A DNA stretch of 64,000 nt from Yponomeuta sedellus (GCA_934045075.1 OW203750.1:6343410-6407409), one strand, 5' to 3'; counted from the first letter of the stretch, positions 44,198 through 53,165 are shown. Notes: a model not told the origin generated them from the sequence alone. Program-made: numbers and translations.

Positions 44198-44999
44198 GCT
44201 AGTTATTAATAAATAATATATACTTTATGTACTTATATTTAGATAAGGTAGTCTTAAAAAACATTGTAATTTGGTCTGATGGGGCTGACATGATCACATG
44301 GTGATCAAAGCCTCTAAATAAAAATAAGATTAAAAAAAAAAAAAAAAAAAATTTTTACAACTTTTTGTACTCTAGTTAACGAGAAATGCTCAAAAATCAA
44401 AACCGTGAAAAAAACATCCTGTATTTTGCCGCCCTTTTTGACATTGTGGTAAAGAGGTCTCCGCCTGAACTTATTATCATAGATATCATAGAAAATTAAT
44501 ACATACTCTTTGGATTCTGTTGCTATGCAACATAAGAAAATAACATAATTGTCATTTTAGAAATAAGTTTTATTTTGTTAGTAAAAGTGTGCTCATCATG
44601 GTTTCAGAACCCTGAAGGGAATCTCGCCAGTCTTACGAAGTTTTCAGACATAACCGGGCGGGAACCGTGCTGTTGCCGCAAACTTGATTTTAAGAAAACG
44701 CTTAAAACCTTTTTACATTTTTACACAACTCTGGCCTCAATTTTGCGAGATGTCAAACTTACAATTTAAAAAGTAATGAAAGTTTGGGGTACAGGATGTA
44801 GTCATCAATAACTAAATTAGTTTGTTTGAAAAAATAGAAAAATAGAAAAATAGAATGTAATTTTTTTTTAATATACGCCTCTCACTTAATTGTGCCACTC
44901 CTTAAATTATTTGCGCTTAATTCGATCCCACCTTATATAATAAGATAAAAGGAATTTAGCCTCGAGTCTAGTTTCTATGAAAAGTCTTCTATATTTATA

Positions 45000-45375
45000 A
45001 TCAGCCCACATCAACCCACTGCTGGGCATAGGCCTCCTTTTTATTGCGCCATTCCTCACGGTCCTGAGCTAACCTGGTCCATCTCTGGCCCGCAACCCTC
45101 ACGATGTCGTCTGACCATCTCGTCTGTGGTCTGCCTACCAACCAACCTCCTTCCCTCCCTTGGCCACCACTCCGATACTGCCCTGGTCCACCGGCCGTCT
45201 TCCCTTATAGCCAAGTGTCCCGCCCATCTCCACTTTAAGTCTGTGATCCGCTCACCAACGTCTTCGACCTTGGTTCTTCGACGAAATTCTACGTTAGGTA
45301 CGCGGTCCACAAGCGATATGCCTTGCATGGCACGCTCCATCGCTGTTTGTGCAACTTTTATTTTGTGCATAGGTA
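45000..45375 (-). mobile_element. RTE-type retrotransposon C-terminal tail, minus strand
   Basis: The minus strand reads KVAQTAMERAMQGISLVDRV then DLKWRWAGHLAIREDGRWTR, the C-terminus of RTE reverse transcriptase proteins. It ends at the left with the complement of a tail phrase near cccactgctgggcataggcc. It is open over about 100 codons but lacks the reverse transcriptase core. Confidence 0.8.
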
Positions 45376-45837
45376 TTTTGCTTGGTGATGAAAAGTCTTA
45401 TGAGGGTTATAATTTCTTATTGATAAGTTCAAGGTTTTATTCAAAGCAGCACAGAAATTGCAGCTTAATGAACGTTATTCAAAGCAAACTAGGTGTCCAT
45501 TTCAAAAGCTAGATCATTTTGGAGAAAACATATTTTCCAATTCTAAGCCACAGCAACTTTTATTCTATATACCATTTTTGATTTTTGTTATTGGTCCAAT
45601 TTACTGGTAACATTTCTTACGTTTTGTAGTGGCGTTGTTTCACAATGTAAAATAATGATACAGTATGCTGAATTTGTGTGGTCTAACCTCGTCTTCTATT
45701 GTGGCCCTCGAGGGTAAAATTCTGTGACTTTCATAGTGCATCTGTCGTCAGGCAGCCTTGCCACCTGACTTGTCCGTTTCCACTTCATTTTAATGCAATC
45801 TCGGTAACGTCCATGACTAGCTTTGCTCCCGAAATTG

Positions 45838-46256
45838 CTGAGTTGCTTATTCTGTATTGTCCGAGCGTACTCCTATGTAATGTATTAGTAGGCTATACAC
45901 GTATACGGGTCCAATATATCAACGCCTTCAGATTGCTGCTGGGGCTGCCCCGATGCTGCAGTGCATAGGGGATGTTTGCCGGCGCGCGAACGGATGATTT
46001 CCACGCATTAATTCGCAAACGCATAGCATCCCTAATGTGCAGGTAACGGTCAGTACCAGCAGCCTCCTAAAGGTGTTGGCTGATCGGATGGATACAGCGC
46101 CACTGGGTGTCAATGCACCTTACGCTGACAAGCAGGGGGGCTGGCTGGGACTGGGCTGTAATACACTGTAAATAGTTTACTAACATAGCATAAGTCAAAT
46201 TGTTACTAACACTATATGGGCTTGGCCTGAAATAAATGAATAATAACAATAAATAG
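45838..46256 (+). mobile_element. CR1/Jockey-like retrotransposon 3' remnant
   Basis: This encodes RVQYINAFRLLLGLPRCCSA, and after a stop MFAGARTDDFHA and further fragments, a C-terminal segment known from lepidopteran non-LTR elements. Several frameshifts and stops are present. It ends with cctgaaataaatgaataat before the exon D acceptor repeats. Confidence 0.65.
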
Positions 46257-46260
46257 CATA

Positions 46261-46577
46261 GATAAAATCCTGTTGTTCCCCGCTACTTCGCTCTTCCAGG
46301 ACGTGACCCTCGAGAGTAAAATTGTCTAGCTTTCCTTGTCCATCTATCGTCAGTCAGTCTTTCCACCTGACGTGTCCGTTTCCACTTCATTTTTCGTAGA
46401 TAAAATCCTGTTTAACCCCCGCCGCTCCGCTCTTCCAGGACGTGGCCCTCGAGGATAAAATTGTCTAGCTTTCCTTGTCCATCTATCGTCAGTCAGCCTT
46501 TCCACGTGACGTGTCCGTTTACCCTTCATTTTTCATAGATAACATCCTGTTTAACCCCCGCCACTCCGCCCTTTCAG
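46261..46577 (+). repeat. 138-bp tandem repeat copying the acceptor of orb2 exon D
   Basis: Units begin gataaaatcctg at 46261 and 46399 and gataacatcctg at about 46538, so the period is 138-139 bp. The first two contain cttccag|gacgtg, matching the real acceptor and first bases (ctttcag|gacgaa) of exon D. Further relatedness is visible upstream at 45697-45800. The duplicated acceptors look usable but are followed by intron-like sequence. Confidence 0.75.
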
Positions 46578-46788
46578 GACGAAAGCTCAGTGGCGGCGCT
46601 GATGGAGGCCTGCATCACGGATGACGACAAGCTGTATCTTTGCGTCTCGTCGCCGACGATCCGCGACAAACCGGTGCAGATCCGGCCGTGGCGGCTCGCC
46701 GACGCCGACTTTGTTCTGGACGCCAGCATGCCGCTCGATCCGCGAAAGACTGTCTTCGTGGGCGGTGTGCCGCGCCCCCTTAAAGCTG
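46578..46788 (+). CDS. orb2: orb2 coding exon D (end of RRM1, linker, start of RRM2)
   Basis: This encodes 70 residues plus one base. It starts DESSVAALMEACITDDDKLY, contains the family signature LCVSSPTI...KPVQIRPW, then DPRKTVFVGGVPRPLKA. KTVFVGGV is RNP2 of RRM2, so this exon bridges the two RNA-binding domains. The acceptor (ctttcag) is the third in a row of tandem acceptor-like copies. The donor GCTG|GTGAGT is repeated downstream with the last ~95 bases of the exon in several decayed copies. The phase 0 start and phase 1 end match exons C and E. Confidence 0.97.
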
Positions 46789-46927
46789 GTGAGTCTCGCC
46801 TTTGAAATAGGTGAAAAAAACCATGTGAATCGGATCAGGCTTGAAGCCAATCGAATGATCTATCTACTTTATAACAGGTGGTTTGTGATTTCCCCAAAAG
46901 CATCTTTCCAGTCTCCCCCTAGTATAG

Positions 46928-47573
46928 GATCGCCGACGTCGACCTCATTCTGGACGCCAGCATGCCTCTCGATCCGCGGAAGACGGTCTTCGTGGGCGGC
47001 GTACCGTGCCCCCTTCAAGCTGGTGAGTCACGCCCTTGAAATTGATCTAAAAATCGTGCGGATCGGGTCAAAACGTTTCTACCTACTTTATAATAGACTG
47101 TGACTCCGTCAAAACGATCCTTCCAGTCTCACCCTAGTATAGGATCGCCGACGCTGACTTCGTTCTGGACACCAGCACGTCGCTCGACCCGCAGAAGACG
47201 CGGGTGTTTGTGGGCGGCTGGTGAGTCTCGCCCTTGAAAAAGGTGTAAAAATCGTGTGAATAGGGTCAAAACTCGAGGCGAATCGGAGGGTCTGCTTACT
47301 GTATTGGAACCACTAGTCTCTCCCTAGAGTAGAATCGCCGACGCCGACTGCGTTCTGGAGGCCAACATGCCGCTCGACCCAAGGAAGATGGTGTTTGTGG
47401 GAGGCGTGCCGCGCCCGCTAAAGGCTGGTGAGTCTCGCCTTTGAAATAGGTGTGAAAATCGCATGAGGGTCAAAACTCGAGACAAATCGGAGGATCTGCC
47501 TACTTTAGAGGAGCTACAAGTCTCACCCTAGTAAAGGATCGCAGAGTTGACGTCGTTCTGGACGCCAGTGCTC
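46928..47573 (+). repeat. Tandem decayed copies of the 3' part of orb2 exon D
   Basis: Copies of the last ~95 bases of exon D (coding LADADFVLDASMPLDPRKTV onward) occur at 46928-47022, 47143-47220 (lacking the end) and 47333-47427, with a 5' stub from 47536. Each is preceded by a pyrimidine-rich tract and AG, and the first three end at GTGAGT, so they resemble mini-exons. The first copy is 95 bases long and would be entered in the wrong frame from the exon D donor. Inclusion would therefore shift the frame of the protein. Confidence 0.85.
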
Positions 47574-47627
47574 GTGTTAACCTTAGAAAATATTACCTCG
47601 TCCAGTTTCCTGCAAGCGGGCTTATTC

Positions 47628-47806
47628 TGCGTGGAGACCGCGACTCGGCAAACATAGTGTAGGACGTCCTCCGACCAAGTGGGATGGTGATCTGCGAAAA
47701 ACTGCCGGCAGATGCTGGATGCGGCAAGCTGAAGACAGGGCGCTATGGCGCTCATTAGGGTAGGGCTATGTCCAGCAGTGGACTACATAGCCTGAAGAAG
47801 AAGAAG
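47628..47806 (+). mobile_element. RTE-type retrotransposon 3' tail
   Basis: This carries gcgactcggcaaacatagtg and gcgctatggcgctcattagg, and ends tagcctgaagaagaagaag. It interrupts the last decayed copy of orb2 exon D. Confidence 0.75.
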
Positions 47807-47840
47807 GCTTAATCTGACACTCTGTCCTTTGTATCCGCAG

Positions 47841-47926
47841 TGGAGCTGGCGATGATTATGGACCGGCTGTACGGTGGCGTCTGTTACGCGGGCATCGACA
47901 CCGATCCCGAGTTGAAGTATCCCAAG
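47841..47926 (+). CDS. orb2: orb2 coding exon E (RRM2)
   Basis: This encodes VELAMIMDRLYGGVCYAGID then TDPELKYPK, the central helix and strand of RRM2 in CPEB2-4 proteins, including the YAGIDTDPELKYPKG signature that continues in the next exon. The acceptor is atccgcag and the donor AAG|GTATGT. The first codon is split with exon D (phase 1). The exon ends in phase 0. Confidence 0.97.
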
Positions 47927-48082
47927 GTATGTCGCATTTCCTGGAGCCAAAGTATCCCAATATAATTTTAATTAAAGATTTTTGTTAAGTTTGTAAAGAC
48001 CTTTGTTGCGGAATGTCTTGTTATAGAAAAAATGGAATTGAAAATTTTTATTTCTATATAAGCACTTTTTTACGCCTACATG

Positions 48083-48147
48083 GATGATGTGCCGCAGCGG
48101 TAGCGCATCTACCTACCATGCGAGAGGTCACGGGTTCGAACCCTCTT
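48083..48147 (+). repeat. tRNA-like fragment
   Basis: gccgcagcggtagcgcatct and ggtcacgggttcgaaccct form A- and B-box-like motifs. It is related to the minus-strand fragment at 11765-11823. Confidence 0.65.
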
Positions 48148-48186
48148 TAATTTAATGAACCCACTTTAATGAACCTCTCTAACGTC

Positions 48187-48570
48187 TTTGCTCAATTGTC
48201 TGAAACACCTCTCCAGATAGGAGGCCTCATAGTCCCCAAGCAAGGGCTTTTAAAAACTGTCTCTCTCATCATTATATTATTTTTAATGCACTAACCCGTG
48301 CTAAGGACAAATTTTAAAACCTATTTAGAGGCTAAAAATTCCACCCATGCCGGAATTCGAACCCGCGAGTCTATTCGTGCCAGCACTCTACCCAACTGAG
48401 CTAATGGGCGACTCACCGGCATCAGTGAAATTTCGAACCTCTTTACAATATTCTCTGTTTTAAATTTGTCTCTCCCATCCTTTGCTTAGATGTCTGAAAC
48501 ACCGCTCCAGATAGGAGGCCTCATAGTCCCCAAACAAGGGCTGATTCAAAAACTGTCTCTCCCATTCCAG
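48187..48570 (+). repeat. Duplicated acceptor region of orb2 exon F, split by a repeat insertion
   Basis: A stretch with gataggaggcctcatagtcc at 48219-48238 is repeated at 48511-48530. The second copy leads straight into the real acceptor. The first is broken by a minus-strand tRNA-like repeat at about 48270-48470. Confidence 0.8.
48270..48470 (-). repeat. tRNA-like repeat inserted in the duplicated exon F acceptor region
   Basis: Minus-strand copy with a deleted anticodon arm (cgcgagtctattcgtgccag). It splits the first copy of the exon F acceptor region. Confidence 0.82.
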
Positions 48571-48672
48571 GGCGCGGGCCGCGTCGCGTTCTCCAATCAG
48601 CAGTCTTACATCGCGGCCATCTCAGCGCGCTTCGTCCAACTGCAGCACGGCGATATTGATAAACGCGTCGAG
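48571..48672 (+). CDS. orb2: orb2 coding exon F (RRM2 RNP1)
   Basis: This encodes 34 residues starting GAGRVAFSNQQSYIAAISAR and ending DIDKRVE. GAGRVAFSN is RNP1 of RRM2. The exon is in phase 0 at both ends, with acceptor ttccag and donor GAG|GTATTG. The family sequence is essentially invariant here. A degenerate second copy of this exon sits about 0.9 kb downstream (49515-49603). Confidence 0.97.
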
Positions 48673-48737
48673 GTATTGTTTTAAGATACTTAATATAAGA
48701 ATATTTATTGTACACTGGACACATATTACAATTGTAG

Positions 48738-49008
48738 CGACATAGCTCAGAGAATCAGCAAGCTGAAGTGACAGTGGGCTGGCCATATCTCGCGAAGAAC
48801 CCACAACCGCTGGAGTAAACGTGTTCTTGAGTGGAGGCCGCGACTCGGCAAACGTAGTGTAGGACGCCCTCCGACCAGGTGGGATGACGATCTGCGAAAA
48901 ACTGCCGGCAGATGCTGGATGCGGCAAGCTGAAGACAGGGCGCTATGGCGCTCACTAGGGGAGGGTTATATCCAGCAGTGGACTACATAATACAGCCTGA
49001 AGAAGAAG
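48738..49008 (+). mobile_element. RTE-type retrotransposon 3' tail with nearly intact reading frame
   Basis: Translates to the RTE C-terminal signature QWAGHISRRTHNRWSKRVLE then GRPPTRWDDDLRKTAGRCWM, ending QQWTT with a stop. One stop codon lies upstream at the start. It is 5'-truncated, so only the last ~80 codons and the short 3' end are present. Confidence 0.85.
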
Positions 49009-49514
49009 ATAGTACAATTGGTGGCCTTATTGCTAAAAGCAATATCTGCTTGTGCTTCCTTCCTCCACTTCACCTTCCTCTTTCACCCCAAAGCATTAGC
49101 ATATTTTTCCCCTTCGGTCCCTTTACTCCTCTCTGGAGTCGGGGCTGACACAAAAGGGCTTTCCATGTATCTCTGCTCATGTCTAGGGATGGTAGCTTTG
49201 GCCAAGTTACTCCCTTCTCCTTCGTCTCGGAGAGAATAGGTCTCTTCCACGTCTGGACCGGTCTTCCGGGTCCACGTGAGCCATTGGCGGGGTTCCGGCC
49301 ACCTCAAGCATTTGCGTAGAAAAGGGTAGGTGTGTAGGATGTGCCCGTCCCAGGAAATAGGGTAATTTCATACACGCATTGGGATTCTTTGCGGCAGGTC
49401 ATCTTTTCCAGGGGCAGACCCTCCTAGGGTTAGGGCGTTTGACAATTGGAACAGTCTACAGTAGATCCTTGCCCTGCTTAGCAGACAGATCAACAGAGGA
49501 GAAGAAATAAGTAT

Positions 49515-49603
49515 CAGTCCATCATAGCCTTTAGCGCGGTCATCTCAACGTACTTCGTCTGATTGCGATATTGCTGCGGCGGCAATATTGATAATCGTGT
49601 CCA
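49515..49603 (+). pseudogene. orb2: Relic copy of orb2 exon F
   Basis: The order of short matches to exon F is kept: cggtcatctca, tacttcgtct, gcggcaatattgataa, then a cgtgtccag|gta donor-like end. The copy has a stop codon (TGA after TTCGTC) and small length changes, so it cannot code. It lies about 0.9 kb downstream of the intact exon in the same orientation. Confidence 0.6.
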
Positions 49604-50099
49604 GGTACGATGCTCCGTTTGTCCGTTGCATCTCCCACTTTGAAAGCCCTGCCCCAAGACTTGACTCTTCAGAAGATCCAGTGCAATCTGACTGGCCGTA
49701 GGCAACTAAATTAGTCAAATGATGCGGTGGCATGAACAAGGAGGCAGGTATTGAAGTTTTCGTCCAACAGTACCCGCGGCTGTCTAAGCGTGATTCATCC
49801 ATCTACAGCACGAAACGTGTTGAGGGATAGTGCTCCTATTATCCACTAGCCCTTTTAGCTTTAAAGCCTTGGGGCAGTCTACCGACGGCGACAGCGTATC
49901 TAGGACGTCTAGTCTGTTTTATTTGACTACAGCATCGATAAGGGAGCAGAAATGTCTTTGAATTCCTACCTTGCTTCGATTGAAGATGTGGTGGTATACG
50001 GTACAAGTCTCCTCCGGGCTACGGCTTCTAACTCGTTTACTTTAGTATATTATAGTAGAATATTTAGTTTTTTATATACAATAAATGTTTTCTAACTTT

Positions 50100-50470
50100 C
50101 GAAGCGCTCGTGGCCTAGGCGAACCGAGTGAATCACTTGAGTTAATACCAGACGCAGAGCAATAACAGACGCGGTCAGGTGCAGGATGGGTGTCCGTCCC
50201 GTGGCTACCGCTAGTGGCATTTTTCCGAGCGCTTCCGTGCTTCGTAAGGCACGTTAAGCCGTTGGTGCCGGCTGTCATGTAATGGTAGTCGTTAAGCCAT
50301 GTCAGAGGCCTTATGGGCGGCTTGATAACTTCTGACAGTAAGGCCCGCAACTGTCTTACAATCCTCCACCAACCCGGACTTGGCCCCCGTAGTGGAGTAT
50401 GGCCTAACCTTCCTGCGATGCAGAAAGAGACCCGTGCCCCAGCAGTGGGGACATACAAGGGTTGATAACG
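50100..50470 (+). mobile_element. 5S-derived SINE, full length
   Basis: Complete copy with a short extra stretch (accagacgcagagcaataac) inside the head. It is in the intron before orb2 exon G. Confidence 0.88.
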
Positions 50471-50652
50471 ACGACGTTCTCTAAGTATAGGTATGTATAT
50501 TACGTTACTTTAGCATATCTATAGCAGACGAGATTCATCACCGCTGGCTTAGAAGAGACATGATGGCCACCCCATTTACCAACCTTCGATCGTCTTCGTA
50601 ACCTTCGGTTTTAAATCTTTTTTGTTAATCTCGTGACAACTTTCGTTTCCAG

Positions 50653-50757
50653 GTGAAGCCGTACGTGTTGGACGACCAGATGTGTGACGAGTGCGCCGGC
50701 GCACGGTGCGGCAGCAAATTTGCGCCCTTCTTCTGCGCAAACGTCACATGCCTCCAG
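50653..50757 (+). CDS. orb2: orb2 coding exon G (first half of zinc-binding domain)
   Basis: This encodes VKPYVLDDQMCDECAGARCG then SKFAPFFCANVTCLQ, 35 residues in phase 0. The Cys pairs in CDEC and in FFCANVTC are metal ligands of the C-terminal ZZ-type zinc-binding domain of CPEB proteins. The acceptor is tttccag and the donor CAG|GTGAGA. Confidence 0.97.
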
Positions 50758-52366
50758 GTGAGACGGTGTTCCTTGGCCTTTGGCATAAGCCTTAAGTCGC
50801 TGGGCGATGCTCGCCACTAATGGAATTAAAATCATGACTTGTTTATGATACATTTTTTTAAAAAGTGAACATCAATAATCTTAAGATTATTAAGCTTAAA
50901 AACCTATTTAGAGGCTAAAAATTTCACCCATGCCGGGATTCGAACCCGCAACCTCTGGCTATCCGTACCAGACTCTAGTACGGTACAGTACTCTGGTCTT
51001 ACTCTGGATGCCGTGAGTCGCCCATTGGCTCAATTGGTAGAGCGCTGGTACTGATAGCCAGAGGTTGCGGGTTCGAATCCCGGCATGGGTGAAATTTTTA
51101 GCCTCTAAATAGGTTTTTAAATTTGTTCCTTAGCACGGGTTAGTGCATTAAAAATAAAAATTGTTTAATTATTAAGCTTGCCTGAAACGCGGTTCAAGAA
51201 ATGTGTTAAGTACACTGTGTGCCAAAAGGGCTCCTATAATATAAAGGATTATTCAGATAACAATGATGTCTGGAATTAAAATCAGTACAGTACATGCGTT
51301 CTAGGTTTTAAAGTAGGTAACTATGTAAAATGACACACTATAAGAGCAGAAATTACGCGGCAGAAATTCGGTTGCGTAACTTTGTGTTTCTCGAGCGTTG
51401 CCGTGGCGTTGTTGCCACAAAACATTGCCGCCGAATTGCTGCCGAACTTACGCCGCCGGACCGAAGTTCCACTGTACGCTATAACGCGACGTAGTTTCGG
51501 CATGGTGTGTCATCACATCAGTAATTTAAAATATATTGCAGGCGTAATCATGCCGAACTTCAGCCCCGTATTTGCGGCCTAGTGTGCTGAGACACTAAAC
51601 AATTTTTCTCAAACATACTCGGAAATGTTTGTGTTATTACCATGAAATAAAGCCACAAAGTTTCTCTTTTATGGCTCCCGCCTCACTTTACTGGCCTAAG
51701 CCAGTAAAGTAAGTATGAAAATCCATTACCGTCCGCTAATCCAACTTTATTTACTTACTAAAATTAAACTGACCAAGGAAAAATTACATACAGCCAACCA
51801 CCTACTAAGTTCTGTAAGCATACTTGCAAGATTAAAAAAAAACACAATCTATGGTATTGGTTTTTGTGCGGTTAAACATGGTGCTCAAATATGTTAGTGT
51901 ATTTAAAAAATAAAAAAGGCGGTAAACTAAACAACTTTTTTCTGCTTGTTTTTTCTGATAATCATTTCATTGAAAATGAGTTCTAGTGACGAGAGTGATG
52001 CGGAAATTATGGACTGTAGGTACTCCGCCTAATTTGAGAAATGAAGCAAAATTAGCAATGGAGAATCTGTTACCGGTTAAAAGTAAAGAAAAATACATCT
52101 TTTACGTAATTTTTTTCCTAATAAACTATTATTTCTTAATTACCTAGTAATTATTTTAATATTAATATTTCCTCGCATTGTTTGAGAAAAGCATTCTACA
52201 ATCCTCGGCCGGAACAGATATTGCAGGACTCTTTCTAAACTCGTCCAGCAATCCCTTACTTCTCGGCCTCTGCAGTAATGTACTATTTCAGTCTCGATTC
52301 AACTTTAACTTGAATTTCAATTTCTAGACGCGACAGCATACCTTAACACGCCCCTTTCTTTCGCAG
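50758..52366 (+). other. orb2 intron after exon G
   Basis: This contains a head-to-head pair of tRNA-like repeats (50895-51165). A stretch at 51205-51285 is similar to the reverse strand at 31135-31235. A possible non-autonomous DNA element spans about 51320-51600, with loosely similar ends around cacacta and repeated gccgaac phrases. A short hairpin lies at 51685-51712 (ttactggc/gccagtaa). An ATG at 51976 opens a short acidic peptide, MSSSDESDAE, before a donor-like GTAC; it may be a transposon remnant. Nothing else is recognised. Confidence 0.6.
50895..51165. repeat. tRNA-like repeat pair, head to head
   Basis: A minus-strand half copy (50895-50972) meets a plus-strand copy (tRNA-like core about 51017-51090) near 51000. 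It can fold as a long hairpin. Confidence 0.82.
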
Positions 52367-52483
52367 TACTACTGCGAGCACTGCTGGGCGACGATCCACT
52401 CGCGGCCGGGCCGCGAGTTCCACAAGCCGCTGGTTAAGGAGGGCGCCGACCGGCCGCGGGCCGTGCCCTTCCGCTGGTGTTAG
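52367..52483 (+). CDS. orb2: orb2 last coding exon H (end of zinc-binding domain, stop)
   Basis: This encodes YYCEHCWATIHSRPGREFHK, then PLVKEG and the terminal VPFRWC, with TAG at 52481-52483. CEHC and the two His (IH, FH) complete the zinc-binding fold. The C-terminus FRW(C/S) is the normal family end, so the protein is not truncated. The acceptor is tttcgcag. The last codons TGG TGT TAG are also the start of the first unit of a tandem repeat that fills the next 700 bases. Together the exons give 325 complete residues of C-terminal protein plus the stop codon. The N-terminal glutamine-rich region known in Drosophila Orb2 was not found in this window. Confidence 0.97.
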   Translation, partial: YYCEHCWATIHSRPGREFHKPLVKEGADRPRAVPFRWC

Positions 52484-53165
52484 TGGCGGGCGGCGGGCGG
52501 CGGGGGGCGCGGCGTCCGGCACCCGGCGCCCTAGGGGCGCGAGTGACGCCGCCGCAGACGCTGGGGTAGGACCGAGGAGTCACCGTTGACATCTAAGCGA
52601 GAAGAGCTGATGGTACCCGGAAACCATGATCTTTAGCTGGTGTAAGTGACCCGCGCCAGTGGCACACTGAAAACGTCATCGTGGTCTGCCGCTAGTGTTA
52701 GTGATGGACGCGGCGTCGGTCACCCGGCACCCTAAGGGCACGAGTGACGCCGCCACAGGTGTTTGGGTAGGACCGAGGAGTCACAGTTGACATCTAAGCG
52801 ACGTTGTTCGAGCTGATGGTACTCGGAAACCGTGATCTTTAGCTGGTGTTAGTGACTGGCGGCGGGCGGCGGGGCTTCGGTCGCCTGGCACCCTAAGGGC
52901 ACGAGTGACGCAGCCGCAGATGCTAGGGTAGGACCGAGGAGTCGCAGTTGACATCTATGCGACGTTGCTAGAGCCAGTGGTACTTGGAAACCGTGATCTT
53001 CAGCTGGTGTTAGTGACGGGCGGAGGGCGGCGGGGCGTCGGTCGCCTGGCACCCTAAGGGCACGAGTGACGCCGCCGCAAATGCTGGGGTAGGATAGAGG
53101 AGTCACAGTTGACATCTTAGCGACGTTGTTCGAGCTGATGGTTACCCGGAAACCGTGATCTTTAC
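52475..53165 (+). repeat. Tandem repeat of ~160 bp starting at the orb2 stop codon
   Basis: Four units begin with gctggtgttag or a variant (52475, ~52690, ~52841, ~52999). Each continues with a GC-rich ggcgggcggcgg block, a cacgagtgacgc phrase, gaggagtca and gttgacatct. The first unit overlaps the last Trp-Cys-stop codons of orb2, so duplication involved the coding end. Units 2 and 3 differ by substitutions and small gaps. Confidence 0.85.

Larger units (their letters stand above)
35150..44348 (+). mobile_element. Full-length I-type non-LTR retrotransposon, interrupted by another element
   Basis: This begins agtcgcgtgcggcgagcg, carries two overlapping ORFs and ends in a long A run at about 44332-44350. 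The 13-base sequence aaatttttacaac occurs at both ends (35137-35149, 44349-44361) as a target duplication. ORF2 has endonuclease, reverse transcriptase and RNase H domains, which places it in the I/Jockey-related group with RNase H. The element is about 5.5 kb once the 3.7-kb insertion at 37335-41016 is ignored. It lies in the sense orientation of orb2. Confidence 0.9.
35070..44933. mobile_element. Outer level of nest: inverted-repeat DNA element in an orb2 intron
   Basis: Inverted ends start aggtgggatcgaattaagcg at 35070 and finish with its complement at about 44914-44933. TATATAAT occurs just outside both ends (35060-35067 and 44934-44941), an 8-bp target duplication as made by hAT-type transposases. 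Without the inserted retrotransposon the element is only about 650 bp (35070-35149 plus 44362-44933) and has no transposase, so it is non-autonomous. Two extra T bases separate the left repeat from its flank. The superfamily is inferred only from the target length. Confidence 0.6.
35040..46577 (+). other. orb2 intron after exon C (11.5 kb, mostly nested transposons)
   Basis: 35070-44933 is a three-level transposon nest. 44942-44999 is unremarkable. 45000-45375 is a minus-strand RTE tail and 45838-46256 a plus-strand CR1/Jockey-like tail. 45697-45800 and 46261-46577 are tandem copies that include the exon D acceptor. 45411-45520 resembles 30950-31040, a shared dispersed repeat. Confidence 0.85.
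46789..47840 (+). other. orb2 intron after exon D
   Basis: The first two thirds are degenerate tandem copies of the 3' part of exon D plus its donor (about 46928-47573). The last of these runs into an RTE retrotransposon tail (47628-47806). The final 34 bases are the acceptor region of exon E. Confidence 0.85.
47927..48570 (+). other. orb2 intron after exon E
   Basis: A tRNA-like segment lies at 48083-48147. A partial duplicate of the acceptor region of exon F lies at 48187-48270, and a minus-strand tRNA-like repeat (48270-48470) is inserted between that duplicate and the real acceptor region. Confidence 0.8.
48673..50652 (+). other. orb2 intron after exon F
   Basis: This contains an RTE tail with a nearly open reading frame (48738-49008), an unidentified dispersed repeat at about 49060-49440 beginning near a cttcctccacttcacc phrase, a relic copy of exon F (49515-49603) and a 5S-derived SINE (50100-50470). 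No further exon is seen. Confidence 0.75.

Noticed and set aside
46928..47427. Copies of exon D as mutually exclusive alternative exons
   Set aside because: The copies lack the first 115 bases of the exon. The first copy is 95 bases long and would be entered out of frame from the phase 1 donor, and other copies carry truncations.
49545..49802. Minus-strand 85-codon ORF as a gene
   Set aside because: It overlaps the exon F relic on the other strand and has no recognisable domain.
51976..52032. Short acidic peptide MSSSDESDAE with a donor-like site as an orb2 exon
   Set aside because: It lies between exons G and H, which join in phase 0 within a conserved zinc domain. More likely a transposon remnant.
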